A DNA stretch of 64,000 nt from Clostridium sp. OM02-18AC (GCF_003481825.1 NZ_QULW01000004.1:124001-188000); one strand, 5' to 3'; positions 8,298-17,279 are shown, counted from the first letter of the stretch. Notes: generated by a model not told the origin, from the sequence alone. Made by a program: numbers and translations.

Positions 8298-9377
8298 TTA
8301 ATATGCTCTGTCTTTCAGAATGTTTTCCAGATCCATGGAGGTATCGAAATATGCCTCGTCTACGTACTGGATCTTCTCTACGCTCTCGCCTTTTTCCAGT
8401 TTCTGGATGATCTCAGCTACACGCGGTCCATGAAGCGGGTTGCACTCGAAGGTTGCGTTTAAGTCGCCCTTGATCATGGATTCAAATGCCGCCTTAACAG
8501 AGTCGAAACTTACTACGATGATGTCGCCTTCCGGACCACAGGTCTTGCCTGCTGCGTGGATCGCATCGATCGCACCAAATGCCTCGTTATCGTTCTCACA
8601 GATGACAACGTCGATATCCGGGTAGCTCTTTAAGAAGGACTCCATAACTTCCTGACCTTTTGCCTGGGTGAACTCACCAGACTGTCTGTCTAACATCTTC
8701 CAGTTGGAGTGCTCTTTTAACTTGTTATCCATACCTTCGGTACGGCCAACCTGTGCAGAAGCACCGATGGTACCCTGAATGGTTACCATGTTGATCTCTT
8801 CTTCGCCGCGTCCCTGGTCTTCCAGATATTTTGCAAGCCAGTCACCACAGGTCTCGCCTTCTTTTACGAAGTTACCGCCTACCCATGCCTCATACAGGGA
8901 GTCATCGGAAAGCTGCATCTGACGGTCAGAAAGGATAACCGGGATTCCTGCTTCTTTTGCTTCTTCCAGAACGGTTTCCCAACCAGTCTCTACAACCGGT
9001 GCTACTACGATGTAGTCAACTTCCTGCTGAATGAAGGAACGGATTGCCTTGATCTGGTTTTCCTGTTTCTGCTGTGCATCGTCGAAGATCAGCTTATAGC
9101 CGTTCTCTTCGGTAAAGGTAGATTTGAAAGACTCCGTATTTGCAGTTCTCCAGTCAGACTCTGCACCAACCTGTGCATAACCAACGGTGATCAAATCTCC
9201 GCTTGCTGCTGCCTCTTCCTTAGATTCTTCTGCTTTCGCCTCAGTCTCTGCTGGTGCCTCGGTCTTAGCCTCTTCCTTCGGAGCTGCGGTTGTCTCAGCA
9301 GGCTTGCTGCCGCCGCAAGCGGTAAGAGAACCTACCATAGCTGCTGTAAGTGCGATTGCTGTGAGTTGCTTTTTCAT
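8298..9377 (-). CDS. Sugar-binding lipoprotein of ABC transporter (YtfQ-like)
   Basis: A periplasmic-binding-protein type 1 family protein, 359 aa. Residues 1-22 are a lipoprotein signal with lipobox LTAC, then an Ala/Glu/Lys-rich linker to ~55, then the binding domain. Segments such as EAGIPVILSDRQ and VVICENDNEAFGAIDAI are typical of YtfQ and ribose/galactose-binding proteins. The ATG at 9377 was chosen because AAAGGAGG precedes it; an earlier ATG at 9416 has no such site. It captures sugar outside the membrane and delivers it to the downstream permeases. The upstream two-component genes probably control it. Confidence 0.9.
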   Translation of the reverse strand: MKKQLTAIALTAAMVGSLTACGGSKPAETTAAPKEEAKTEAPAETEAKAEESKEEAAASGDLITVGYAQVGAESDWRTANTESFKSTFTEENGYKLIFDDAQQKQENQIKAIRSFIQQEVDYIVVAPVVETGWETVLEEAKEAGIPVILSDRQMQLSDDSLYEAWVGGNFVKEGETCGDWLAKYLEDQGRGEEEINMVTIQGTIGASAQVGRTEGMDNKLKEHSNWKMLDRQSGEFTQAKGQEVMESFLKSYPDIDVVICENDNEAFGAIDAIHAAGKTCGPEGDIIVVSFDSVKAAFESMIKGDLNATFECNPLHGPRVAEIIQKLEKGESVEKIQYVDEAYFDTSMDLENILKDRAY

Positions 9378-9427
9378 AAATACCTTCCTCCTTTTTGAAT
9401 ATGTTTTCGTATCCATATCGTAATTTC

Positions 9428-9456
9428 ATTATAAAAAAAAGCCCTGTTTTTTGAAA
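9428..9456 (-). promoter_or_regulatory. Possible promoter of the sugar-binding protein gene
   Basis: A perfect TATAAT (9428-9433) has only a poor -35 (TTTCAA, 9451-9456) at 17 bp. The spacer is made of the preceding terminator hairpin. A weak -35 would fit activation by the AraC-type regulator encoded upstream, but no direct repeats for it could be identified with confidence. Confidence 0.5.
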
Positions 9457-9462
9457 CAGAGC
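9433..9462 (-). terminator. Intrinsic terminator after the YesM-like kinase gene
   Basis: On the minus strand GCTCTGTTTC pairs with GAAACAGAGC-like sequence (loop A6) and is followed by eight T residues. It separates the two-component operon from the transporter operon and overlaps the next promoter. Confidence 0.8.
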
Positions 9463-9632
9463 ATTTTTTGAAAAAATGGGATTATTTTACTGTCTTTTCC
9501 GGTTCTTTTGAAATTTTTTCCCGTTTCAGGCAAATCGGTGTGTTTTTTTTCACCAGACGTGTGTTTTCTTTGGATTTTATCCATTTCTTTGTGTTTTTTT
9601 CGCGTTCAGGATCTCGGTCCGGACATTCTTTT

Positions 9633-11153
9633 TCATTCCGTTTTTCCATTCGGACGTCCATGTCCGATGTAAATCTTTACACAGGTGCCCACATATTCTT
9701 CCGATTCGATTGTGATCGCCGCATCGCCGCCATAATACATGCGGATCCGCTGCGCCACATTTGACATGCCAAACCCGCCTTTTTCACTGACCTCCTGCGC
9801 TGCATCACTGCCGCTTACCTTTTCCCGCAGACGCTTTAAGGTGCCGGTATCCATTCCACGCCCGTTGTCTTCCACTTCAAACACCAGACCACTTTTATCC
9901 TCATAGCCGCGTATGGTGATCATGCCGCCGCCCCGCTTGTTTTTAATGCCATGATAAAGTGCATTTTCCACGACCGGCTGCAGGATCATCTTCAGGATCT
10001 GTTTCTGTCCGATCCGCTCATCGATACTGATCCGGTAATCCAGAATCTCTTCATAACGGATCTTCTGGATCTTTAAATAGCTTTCGATATGCCGCTTTTC
10101 CTCATTGATCGTGATAAAATCGCGTCCCTCGGATAAGACAGTACGGAAAAAATCGCTTAGATCGGCTGTCATTTCCACGACCTTCTGGTTATCGCCGTCC
10201 TCCGCCATCCAGACGATCGAGTCCAGAGTATTATACAGAAAATGCGGGTTGATCTGCGCCTGCAACAGCTTCATTTCCGCAATATGCAGATTTTTCTGCT
10301 CCTTGCGGATCCGCCCGATCAGTCCGGCGATCTCCCCGCTCATCTGGTTAAACGTGCGGGCCAGGACATTGATCTCCTCCAGACTGCCAAGCTCGGCCCG
10401 GGCATCCCAGTCTCCGCTTCCAAGACGCTCTGCCGTCATCTTCAGGCTGTTGATCGGTCTCGTCACCGAATTCGTAAGCAAAGTAGAAAAGAAGATTCCC
10501 GTTACCAGGATCACCCCCAGAAGTCCCAGAAATCCATAGACGATCTGGTTGGTCTGCTGCTCCAGATCCTGCTGCAGTTCTTCCATATTATGTGTCTCAT
10601 AGTAAATGTACTTATTGATGTAATCCTGAATCATCGAGCACAGGCCCTGGACATCATTTTCCCAGATTGCCTGGTTTTCATCGTATCTTCCGGCCTTATG
10701 GGAATTTTCGATCATCTTCTGCACCGCTTTTTCCAGAGAATCCAGGCATGACAGGATTCCTTTGATGTTAATGTCCCCGTCTGTCCCCGGTTTTCTTGTG
10801 ATTCTGTACTCCATATCGTACCGGGCATCCTCGATCATGTGGAACGGGTTCTTTACCACTGTGGCATACTGCGTCTGGCCTTCGATGATATCCCCCGCAT
10901 CAAACTTTCTCGTGTTGATGAGACCGATCATAACCCGGTACATGGAATATTCCATATCGGATTTAAAATTCATGTTGTAGGTGTTGATGACCTTTAAGTT
11001 ATTCATGATCTTATTGTAGGAGCTGGAGTAATTATGGATCATGCCTGCGATCGCCAGCACCATCATGGTAAGCGGAATGACCGTCAGGATGATCAGAAGA
11101 CGCAGCCGGTTTCTTAAGGATACCTTTCTGGCGATCCACGCTCCCGCCTTCAT
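9633..11153 (-). CDS. Sensor histidine kinase, YesM family
   Basis: The 506-aa membrane kinase has a helix at ~18-38, an extracellular sensor region of ~165 aa, a second helix at ~205-228, a HAMP domain, and a His_kinase/HATPase module. The phospho-acceptor His lies in QINPHFLYNTLD, the hallmark of this family; the N and G boxes (VVENALYHG, DNGRGMD, GGFGMSN) are intact. Its start overlaps the response-regulator stop by 4 nt (ATGA). Kinases of this class usually sense sugars and control the neighbouring ABC importer, which is inferred here from adjacency. Confidence 0.92.
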   Translation of the reverse strand: MKAGAWIARKVSLRNRLRLLIILTVIPLTMMVLAIAGMIHNYSSSYNKIMNNLKVINTYNMNFKSDMEYSMYRVMIGLINTRKFDAGDIIEGQTQYATVVKNPFHMIEDARYDMEYRITRKPGTDGDINIKGILSCLDSLEKAVQKMIENSHKAGRYDENQAIWENDVQGLCSMIQDYINKYIYYETHNMEELQQDLEQQTNQIVYGFLGLLGVILVTGIFFSTLLTNSVTRPINSLKMTAERLGSGDWDARAELGSLEEINVLARTFNQMSGEIAGLIGRIRKEQKNLHIAEMKLLQAQINPHFLYNTLDSIVWMAEDGDNQKVVEMTADLSDFFRTVLSEGRDFITINEEKRHIESYLKIQKIRYEEILDYRISIDERIGQKQILKMILQPVVENALYHGIKNKRGGGMITIRGYEDKSGLVFEVEDNGRGMDTGTLKRLREKVSGSDAAQEVSEKGGFGMSNVAQRIRMYYGGDAAITIESEEYVGTCVKIYIGHGRPNGKTE

Positions 11154-12277
11154 ACATCCCTTCTTTCCGGTTCCTGACTGCCGTTTTTATAATCTTTTGG
11201 CGATACCCCGGTCACTTTTTTAAAGGTCGCACTGAAATAATGCGGGTCATTGTAGCCCACGCGCTCCCCGATCTCGGCACTCCGCAGTGTCGTACACCGC
11301 AAAAGCTCACAGGCCTTGTCGATCCGGAGTTTTGTCAGATACTCCACAAAGGACTGCCCGGTCTCCTGCTTAAAAATAGAAGAAAAATAGCTGCTGCTGA
11401 CACCGACCTCTGCGGCAACCGTATTGAGCGAGATCTCATTGCTTTCAAAATGCTCCTTCAGATACTGCTTGGCCGTATCGATCAGGGAACCATAGCGGTT
11501 TCCAGATACCTTGTCCCGTTCGGCCAAAGCGGTCTCAAACAGCTTCTTCAGGTAATGCATCGTTTCTTCCACGCTTCCGGCAATCTTCGGGATATACTTA
11601 ATGTCCCCAAACTCCGGCGCAAGCTCATCCATGCTGACATGAAGTCCCTTTAAAAATTCCTGGACACAATAAAAAATATCGATCGTCATATACTGGCGGA
11701 GCAATAACGATTTATAATTATTTTCTCCCACAGCGGCAAAATATTCGTCCACAAAAAGGCCCTCTTCTCCTGCGGAGCCAAGCTTTAAGAAATCCTCGAT
11801 CAGTTTCCGGTTCACTCCGGTATAATCGGTCTTATCGAGAAACTCATTGTATTGTTCATAGCTCACAAAATAGCGCTCTAACAGCCTGGATTTCTCTTTT
11901 TCCTCCCGGATTTCCTCCCTCACCTTCCGGAGTACCGCCGTCAGGCTGGCTGCCGTGACCGGTTTTAAGAGATATTCGCTGATCCCGATCGTGATTGCCT
12001 CTTTTGCATAATCAAATTCATTGTAGCCACTCAAAATAATGATCTTTGTGTCGGGAAGTGCCTTTTTCACCAGACGGCTGAGTTCCAGCCCGTCCATAAA
12101 CGGCATCTTGATATCCGTGATCAGGATATCCGGCTCCGTCTTTAAGATCTGCGGATACGCATACTCCCCGTCACCGGCTTCCCCGACAAAGGTAAACCCA
12201 TTTTTCTCCCACTCTACATTTTTTTTGATGCCGCGTCGTATGATTGCTTCATCCTCCACAAGAAATACCTTCACCAT
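11150..12277 (-). CDS. Response regulator, YesN family (REC + AraC HTH)
   Basis: In this 375-aa protein the receiver domain spans ~1-120, with phospho-acceptor Asp55 (LITDIKMPF), acidic residues at 8-10 and Lys in the LLKPV segment. A middle linker of ~150 aa leads to a C-terminal AraC-type double helix-turn-helix (~270-368, with VGVSSSYFSSIFKQETG and VGYNDPHYFSATFKKVTG). It is the partner of the overlapping YesM-like kinase and the probable activator of the downstream sugar importer genes. Confidence 0.92.
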   Translation of the reverse strand: MVKVFLVEDEAIIRRGIKKNVEWEKNGFTFVGEAGDGEYAYPQILKTEPDILITDIKMPFMDGLELSRLVKKALPDTKIIILSGYNEFDYAKEAITIGISEYLLKPVTAASLTAVLRKVREEIREEKEKSRLLERYFVSYEQYNEFLDKTDYTGVNRKLIEDFLKLGSAGEEGLFVDEYFAAVGENNYKSLLLRQYMTIDIFYCVQEFLKGLHVSMDELAPEFGDIKYIPKIAGSVEETMHYLKKLFETALAERDKVSGNRYGSLIDTAKQYLKEHFESNEISLNTVAAEVGVSSSYFSSIFKQETGQSFVEYLTKLRIDKACELLRCTTLRSAEIGERVGYNDPHYFSATFKKVTGVSPKDYKNGSQEPERRDV

Positions 12278-12319
12278 ACCCGTTTTCCCCCTCTTCGGTC
12301 ACATTTCCCCGTAACAGCC

Positions 12320-12371
12320 GGTTCATGCGCTGCACCAGCATCAGCCTGTTGTTATTTGCACTGCATGAACC
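12320..12371. repeat. Inverted repeat between DUF5721 and yesN-like genes
   Basis: Arms of 15 bp (12320-12334, GGTTCATGCGCTGCA, and 12357-12371) are complementary with two mismatches and separated by 22 bp. There is no T tract, so it may be an operator or a stem in the leader of the response-regulator gene rather than a terminator. Confidence 0.45.
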
Positions 12372-12377
12372 ATCTCA

Positions 12378-12878
12378 CTACTCGGCAGATACGTACGGGA
12401 TCTGCAGCTTTTTGAAATATCTGCGGACCGTATCGTCCCACTCATGCTCGATCTGCCTGTCCAGCGTAAAAACGTTCAGCGACGTCCCGGTCACGCAGGA
12501 CGCTGCATGGTTTTCATAGCGGATATTCAGATACAAAGCCGCCAGCTGGTCCACCGGAAAATCCGGCTTCACACGTCTTAGGAACTTCTCGTTTTCCTCC
12601 GGGGAAAGCTGCAGCGTGATCTGAAAGCTTTCTGGAAGCCGCTTCCCCTTGATCAGGGAATAGCAGATGGGACGAAGCATCTTCCAGGAAGAAAACTCTT
12701 CCACGCGGTTTGCCTCAAGTTCTTCGTCTGAGTAATAGCCCTGGCGAATATGCCCGTCTATGGTAAAGCTGTTAAATGTAACAATGTTCGCCTCCCGCAC
12801 CAGCCAGCCATCGAATGTTTCCCCCATAAACAGCTGTGCCGTGAAGCTTTTCAAATCTTCTATTTTTAATGCGATCAT
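12378..12878 (-). CDS. DUF5721 family protein
   Basis: A soluble protein of 166 aa with the look of the DUF5721 family found in Lachnospiraceae; no catalytic motif is evident and the function is unknown. The ATG at 12878 is preferred over an in-frame TTG two codons earlier because GGGGGA lies 8 nt upstream. It follows the PrsA-like gene on the same strand, separated by a 165-bp pyrimidine-rich repeat tract, so co-transcription is possible but not certain. Confidence 0.75.
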   Translation of the reverse strand: MIALKIEDLKSFTAQLFMGETFDGWLVREANIVTFNSFTIDGHIRQGYYSDEELEANRVEEFSSWKMLRPICYSLIKGKRLPESFQITLQLSPEENEKFLRRVKPDFPVDQLAALYLNIRYENHAASCVTGTSLNVFTLDRQIEHEWDDTVRRYFKKLQIPYVSAE

Positions 12879-12892
12879 CCGCAAATCCCCCT

Positions 12893-13030
12893 GTTTTGCT
12901 GTTTCTGTTTTGCTGTTTCTGCTTTTGCTGTTTCTGCTTTTGCTGTTTCTGTTTTGTTGATCCAGTGTTTCTGTTTTTGCTGTTTCTGTTTTACTGATCC
13001 TGTGTTTCTGTTTTGCTGCCTTGTTTCTGT
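12893..13030. repeat. Degenerate tandem repeat tract, unit ~TGCTGTTTCTGTTT
   Basis: About nine imperfect copies of a 13-16 nt pyrimidine-rich unit lie between the DUF5721 and PrsA-like genes. Read on the minus (sense) strand it is AAACAGAAACAGCA-like and purine/A-rich. The short ORF across it is an artefact of the repeat. Confidence 0.8.
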
Positions 13031-13043
13031 GTTACGGATTTTC

Positions 13044-14165
13044 TTACTGGCCCATCGATTCCTGGTACCGCTCAAAGAAGTCCGACGTGGTGCAGTCCGC
13101 ACCATCACTTAACGAAACCTTATTCCAGATGCTTCCCTGGATTTCCACAGGATGTTCCGCGGCAAAGGAATCGTAAATGCTATGAAAGGCCTGATTTTTC
13201 CGCTCCAGCGCCAGCTTGTTTTTCCGCTCCAGTGTTGCTTCCTCATCAAAATCATTCACGCATTTCACCAGATACCACTTTCCCTGGTAGGAAAATGGCT
13301 CGGTGATCTGTCCGCTTTCCAAAGCAAAAACAGGCTCTTCATAGGAAGCTTCCCGTTCTCCCCGTCCCACAGAAATCTCAATGTCCGGATTTTCCGATTC
13401 CTTTCTTGCTGTGGCTGCAAAATCTGCTCCACTGTTGGTCAACTGGTCATACAGTTCCTGTGCTTTGCTTTCTTCGCTGACCGCGATCTCCTGTACCTGG
13501 ATGACACGCGCCTCGCTGTCGCTGATCTCCAGACTGACGTCCTTCGTCAACTCGTCCACGATCCGGTTTGCACGATGGTATGCCTCATACATCGTATAGA
13601 CATCATCCCGGGTTGCCTTGGTGTAAGCCTTATCCGCATCGGTAAGCGTATCATAATAATCGTCTGCCAGCTGCTTTAACTGCTCCCGCTCCTGGCTGTT
13701 CAGCGTTAGGCCCTGCTCATCTGCCAGAAGATTCATGGTTTTCACTTCTCCTAAAAAGCTGCGGATCTGATCCAGCAGATACGTCTGGAACGGCGTCTTG
13801 GCATCACTGATCTCCACATTCCAGATCTGGTCCGTGTAAACCTGGCGATAGCGGTTGCGCTCCGTGGCAATGATCAGCATGGTCTGTGCATCGCTGTAAC
13901 CATCTGTCTCGGTGCTGTCTGAAACCATGGGAAGATTTACGCTGCAGGCTGTGAGAAGAAAAATCTGAATCATTGCCAGAATCGCTGCCAGCCATTTTCT
14001 GATTGTACACCTGCCTGCGTTCCAGTTGCCTGTTCTGTTTTTTCTGTCTGTTCTGTTTTTTCTGTTTTGTATGCTTCGCTGTTCCCAGTCTGTCTCTGTT
14101 CTCTGGGTTATTTTCTCTATTTTCTGAGCCGTTCGCTCTATGTTTTGATCTGTCATACTTTCCAT
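13044..14165 (-). CDS. PrsA/SurA-like peptidyl-prolyl isomerase lipoprotein
   Basis: The protein is 373 aa from the chosen start. A charged, Arg/Lys/Thr/Gln-rich stretch (~1-60) precedes a hydrophobic helix ending in lipobox LLTAC, then a SurA_N-like helical region and a PpiC parvulin domain (~245-335, with PVFALESGQITEPF and GKWYLVKC). It should sit on the outer face of the membrane and help secreted proteins fold. The start is uncertain: 14165 avoids overlap with the DUF2130 gene and 14156 is an alternative. The ~60-residue n-region before the signal helix is unusually long and derives from a tract related to the TGTTCTGTTT repeats, so it may be a recent extension. Confidence 0.75.
   Translation of the reverse strand: MESMTDQNIERTAQKIEKITQRTETDWEQRSIQNRKNRTDRKNRTGNWNAGRCTIRKWLAAILAMIQIFLLTACSVNLPMVSDSTETDGYSDAQTMLIIATERNRYRQVYTDQIWNVEISDAKTPFQTYLLDQIRSFLGEVKTMNLLADEQGLTLNSQEREQLKQLADDYYDTLTDADKAYTKATRDDVYTMYEAYHRANRIVDELTKDVSLEISDSEARVIQVQEIAVSEESKAQELYDQLTNSGADFAATARKESENPDIEISVGRGEREASYEEPVFALESGQITEPFSYQGKWYLVKCVNDFDEEATLERKNKLALERKNQAFHSIYDSFAAEHPVEIQGSIWNKVSLSDGADCTTSDFFERYQESMGQ
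14030..14110. repeat. Repeat tract within the 5' part of the PrsA-like gene
   Basis: Imperfect copies of TGTTCTGTTTTTTCTG occur in the coding region for the charged N-terminal tail. The motif resembles the tract at 12893-13030, so related simple sequence flanks both ends of this gene. Confidence 0.6.
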
Positions 14166-14178
14166 TCCACTTCTGTTT

Positions 14179-15717
14179 CTATTTCTGCCCGCTTTGCTGT
14201 TCCCCGGATGCTGCTTCACGCTCAGAAAGTCTTTCCGCCCGTGCCTCAGCAAATTTCTCCTGCATCGTCGGATTCTTCCAGGTCAGCTTCTTGATGGTCA
14301 GATCGTCCAGCTTGTTGTTTGCCAGACGCAGATTGTTTTCCGAAGCCAGCAGATTATCCTTCACCTTCTGCAAGTGATCGATGGTCTTATCAATCTCGTC
14401 GATCGCCTTCTGGAAGCGATCGCTCGCCAGCGTGTAGTTGCGGCCGAACTTATCCTTAAAATCCAGAAGCTTTTCCTCAAAATGGGTAATATCCAGATTC
14501 TGGTTGCGCACAGCCTCCAGTTCCCGCTTATACTGCAGCGAATTCATGGCCGCATTGCGTAAGATCGTGATGATCTGGATAAAAAACTGCGGGCGGATCA
14601 CATACATCTTCGGATACTTGTGGGACATATCCACAATCCCGGTATTGTAAAAATCATTGTCCGCCTCCAGCAAAGTCACCAGAACCGCATACTCGCAGCC
14701 CTTTTCTTTCCGGTCTTTGTCCAGTTCCTTTAAGAAATCTGCGTTTTTATGCTTGGTCGCAGTGGTCTCGTTCTCATTCTTCATCTCAAACATGATCGAG
14801 ATGTATTCCAATCCATTTTCATCGTAATCACGAAAAATGTAATCGCCCTTGCTGCCGCTCTTTGAGACTTCATTGTCTTTTTCGAAATAAGCGTTCTGAA
14901 AGCCGATCGCGCGCACCTGGTTAAAGGATACCTCACAATGCTGCTCTAAAGTCTCACCCACCATCTTCGTAGACTGCTTCGCCTTTAAGTCCCGGTAGTA
15001 TTCGATCATCTCTTCCTTGTCTTTCAGCTGGATCTCATACCGCTCTTTCACAGCCTGTTCCTGAAGTTTTTGCTCCGCCTCGTAGCGTTCCTTCATGGCC
15101 TGCTCCTGCTGCTTTAACTGTTCCTCGTAACGCGCTTTCAGCTCCGCCATGGAGTCCTGCTGCTGTTTGAGCTGTGCTCCATAATTCTCCTTCTGCTGCT
15201 CCAACTGCACGGCATAGCTTTCCCGCTGCTGTTTCAGCTGCATGCCGTAGTTTTCCTGCTGCTGCTTCAGCCGCACATCATAACTCTCCCGCAGCGTTTG
15301 CTCCTGCTTCGCAGCCTGCTTTCCAGCCAGCTCCGCCTGCGTTTTTGCAAGTTCTGCCTGTGCTTTCAGCTCTGTAAGCTCCTTTTGCTGACTCTGAATC
15401 TGTTCCTGCAGCTGTTCCTTTATTGCTGCCTCAGCCTTTGTGACTGCCAGTTCCTGTGCTTTCCCTGCCTGCTCACTCTGAGCCTTCAGCTTCAGTATTT
15501 CTGCCTCTCGTGCTGCCAGCTGCTTCTCATAATTTTCTGCGGTCTGCGCCTTTGCAAGTTCCAGCGCCGTTTTCTTTTCCGACTCAAACGAAGCCTGCTG
15601 GCGGCTCAGTTCTTCCTTAAATTCCCTGTCCCGCACCTGCTTTGCGATCGCCGCATAGCCCTTTTCATCGATTTCAAAGGGCTCCCCGCAATTGGGACAT
15701 ACCAGTTTCTTTTCCAT
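14179..15717 (-). CDS. DUF2130 coiled-coil protein with zinc-ribbon-like N-terminus
   Basis: The 512-aa protein begins with a CPNCG motif (residues 7-11), followed by a coiled coil to ~250 that contains 11-residue repeats of the type ENYGxQLKQQQ. The DUF2130 domain (~255-440) holds GDYIF...FEMK, a spacing reminiscent of a PD-(D/E)xK nuclease core; that reading is an inference. A second helical region follows. Function is unknown; a nucleic-acid role is plausible. AAGGAT lies upstream of the start at 15717. The PrsA-like gene starts just after its stop. Confidence 0.8.
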   Translation of the reverse strand: MEKKLVCPNCGEPFEIDEKGYAAIAKQVRDREFKEELSRQQASFESEKKTALELAKAQTAENYEKQLAAREAEILKLKAQSEQAGKAQELAVTKAEAAIKEQLQEQIQSQQKELTELKAQAELAKTQAELAGKQAAKQEQTLRESYDVRLKQQQENYGMQLKQQRESYAVQLEQQKENYGAQLKQQQDSMAELKARYEEQLKQQEQAMKERYEAEQKLQEQAVKERYEIQLKDKEEMIEYYRDLKAKQSTKMVGETLEQHCEVSFNQVRAIGFQNAYFEKDNEVSKSGSKGDYIFRDYDENGLEYISIMFEMKNENETTATKHKNADFLKELDKDRKEKGCEYAVLVTLLEADNDFYNTGIVDMSHKYPKMYVIRPQFFIQIITILRNAAMNSLQYKRELEAVRNQNLDITHFEEKLLDFKDKFGRNYTLASDRFQKAIDEIDKTIDHLQKVKDNLLASENNLRLANNKLDDLTIKKLTWKNPTMQEKFAEARAERLSEREAASGEQQSGQK

Positions 15718-15853
15718 ATTTATCGAAATCCTTCTATATTCATAGCAACACCGTTACCGGTACACTTTTTTCAAACAACCATTTTGACCTGTCTGGCATA
15801 ACTTTTCCATGTTCTTTCATGTGTCACTTTCTCACCCACACATAGGATACCAT

Positions 15854-16636
15854 TTACAACAACAGCTTCAAAATTTTCAGCGCACCGTCCCGCACATTGG
15901 TATCGGCCTCAAACCGGGCGGCTGCCTTTACCTCCGGTCTTGCATTTCCGATGGCAAAGCTGTAATAAGCACGTCCCAGCATCTCGATATCGTTTAACTG
16001 GTCACCAAACGCAATGGTCTCCTCCGGCAAAATGCCCAGACTCTCCTGCAGCAGTTTCACTGCCTCGCCCTTATTCACACCGGTTGCCATACAATCCAGC
16101 CACATATCACCAGAAATGGTCATCTTCAAACGGTCTCCGTATTTTTCGCGCAGTTCTTTTGTATGCGCTTCAATATCAGTCTTGCGGTATGCCGACACCT
16201 TAATAAACTGGTCATCCACGACCAGCACATCTGCCACACTCTTTGCCTGGAATTTGTAGCCATTCAAGATCCAGTCCTCAAACTCCGGATCCGGATTTTC
16301 CATATAAGCCACATCCGGTCCGCCTACCATAACCGTAAGACCGGCTTTCCGAATATCCTTCACCAATTCTTCCACCAGGGAACGCTCGATCGGATGCACA
16401 AACAACTGTCTTCCATGACACCCCACATAAGCACCATTATCAGACAGATAAAAAATCTTTTCCTTGATCGGGTCAAACACCTGCTCAATGCTCGCCCACT
16501 GTCTGCCGCTGGCAGCCGCAAACTGCATGCCCTTCTCCCGCAGCTTCAAAATCACCTCAAACAGCTCCGGATTCAGTTCATGTCCTCCGTCCTCTAACAA
16601 CGTTCCATCTATATCTGATACCACCAGTTTGATCAT
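15854..16636 (-). CDS. HAD superfamily hydrolase, Cof/YidA type
   Basis: This 260-aa cytosolic phosphatase shows motif I DIDGTLLEDG at residue 8, motif II AASGRQW, and motif III/IV GDQLNDIEML near 215, with a C2-type cap between. Members dephosphorylate sugar phosphates and flavin-type substrates; the substrate is not predictable. AAGGAGG lies upstream of the start. Element B fills the gap upstream. Confidence 0.9.
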   Translation of the reverse strand: MIKLVVSDIDGTLLEDGGHELNPELFEVILKLREKGMQFAAASGRQWASIEQVFDPIKEKIFYLSDNGAYVGCHGRQLFVHPIERSLVEELVKDIRKAGLTVMVGGPDVAYMENPDPEFEDWILNGYKFQAKSVADVLVVDDQFIKVSAYRKTDIEAHTKELREKYGDRLKMTISGDMWLDCMATGVNKGEAVKLLQESLGILPEETIAFGDQLNDIEMLGRAYYSFAIGNARPEVKAAARFEADTNVRDGALKILKLLL

Positions 16637-16718
16637 GGAAGTCCAGTCCTCCTTCTACGTTTAATCCTGTCTACGGAAAATCTTATCACACTTTCCAGAT
16701 CCGATAAAGTCTTATTTA

Positions 16719-17274
16719 AACAATATCGCACAGTAACAAATAGAAGGTCCGAGCGTGTACGAGTCTGACTTCCTCCATTTTCACATATCGTTGTTCGCTT
16801 GCTTTCGCTGACACATGTTCGCCTGCATCGGATTTACATCCGCTGCATTCGGACATGTGTGCTCAAGAGGCGAAACAACTGATATGCTGAAAATTCCAGA
16901 AGTCAGACTCATACACGCCCTACTTTTTTGGCACCGCTGCGTACGAAAAAGCCTGCAACCATTACTGATTTTGCCGATAGTTATCCTATTTTCGCCGTTT
17001 CAGTAATGGTTGCAGGTTTTTTATATGTAATGGAGCCAGTATAGTAGGAAGCCCCAGCCCCGCCATGCGTAAGCGCATTCTTTTAGCGAATTTTGCCCGT
17101 TTTGTGAGCATAGTGACCGTTTCGGAGCTCTGTCTGAGCGAACGCAGTGAGCGAGTTAGCGGAGGAACGGTCAATAGGCGGCGGAGCAAAACGGGCGAAA
17201 ATTCGCGTGAATGCGGTTACGCATGGCGGGGCGGGGGCTTTCGGACTTATTGATATTTACTGTGTTAAACTGTT
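16719..17274. repeat. Composite structured repeat, element B (inverted copy of A)
   Basis: The same three modules as element A are in reverse order and orientation, with termini at 16719-16736 and 17257-17274. Modules M1 and M2 appear identical to those of A (for example 16986-17189 versus 1666-1869); M3 differs at only a few bases. Its right end lies 5 bp past the diaminopimelate dehydrogenase stop codon. It accounts for almost all of the 17279-16637 gap; nothing else was seen there apart from the presumed HAD-gene promoter. Confidence 0.85.
16946..17022. terminator. Bidirectional terminator hairpin (module M2 of element B)
   Basis: The same CCTGCAACCATTACTGA stem as in element A, flanked by A5 and T6. 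It would terminate the dehydrogenase transcript. Confidence 0.75.
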
Positions 17275-17279
17275 ATATT

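Noticed and set aside
12893..13030. Possible CRISPR array or coding repeat
   Set aside because: The units are short, degenerate and have no unique spacers, and no cas gene is nearby; the 77-aa ORF across it is low-complexity.
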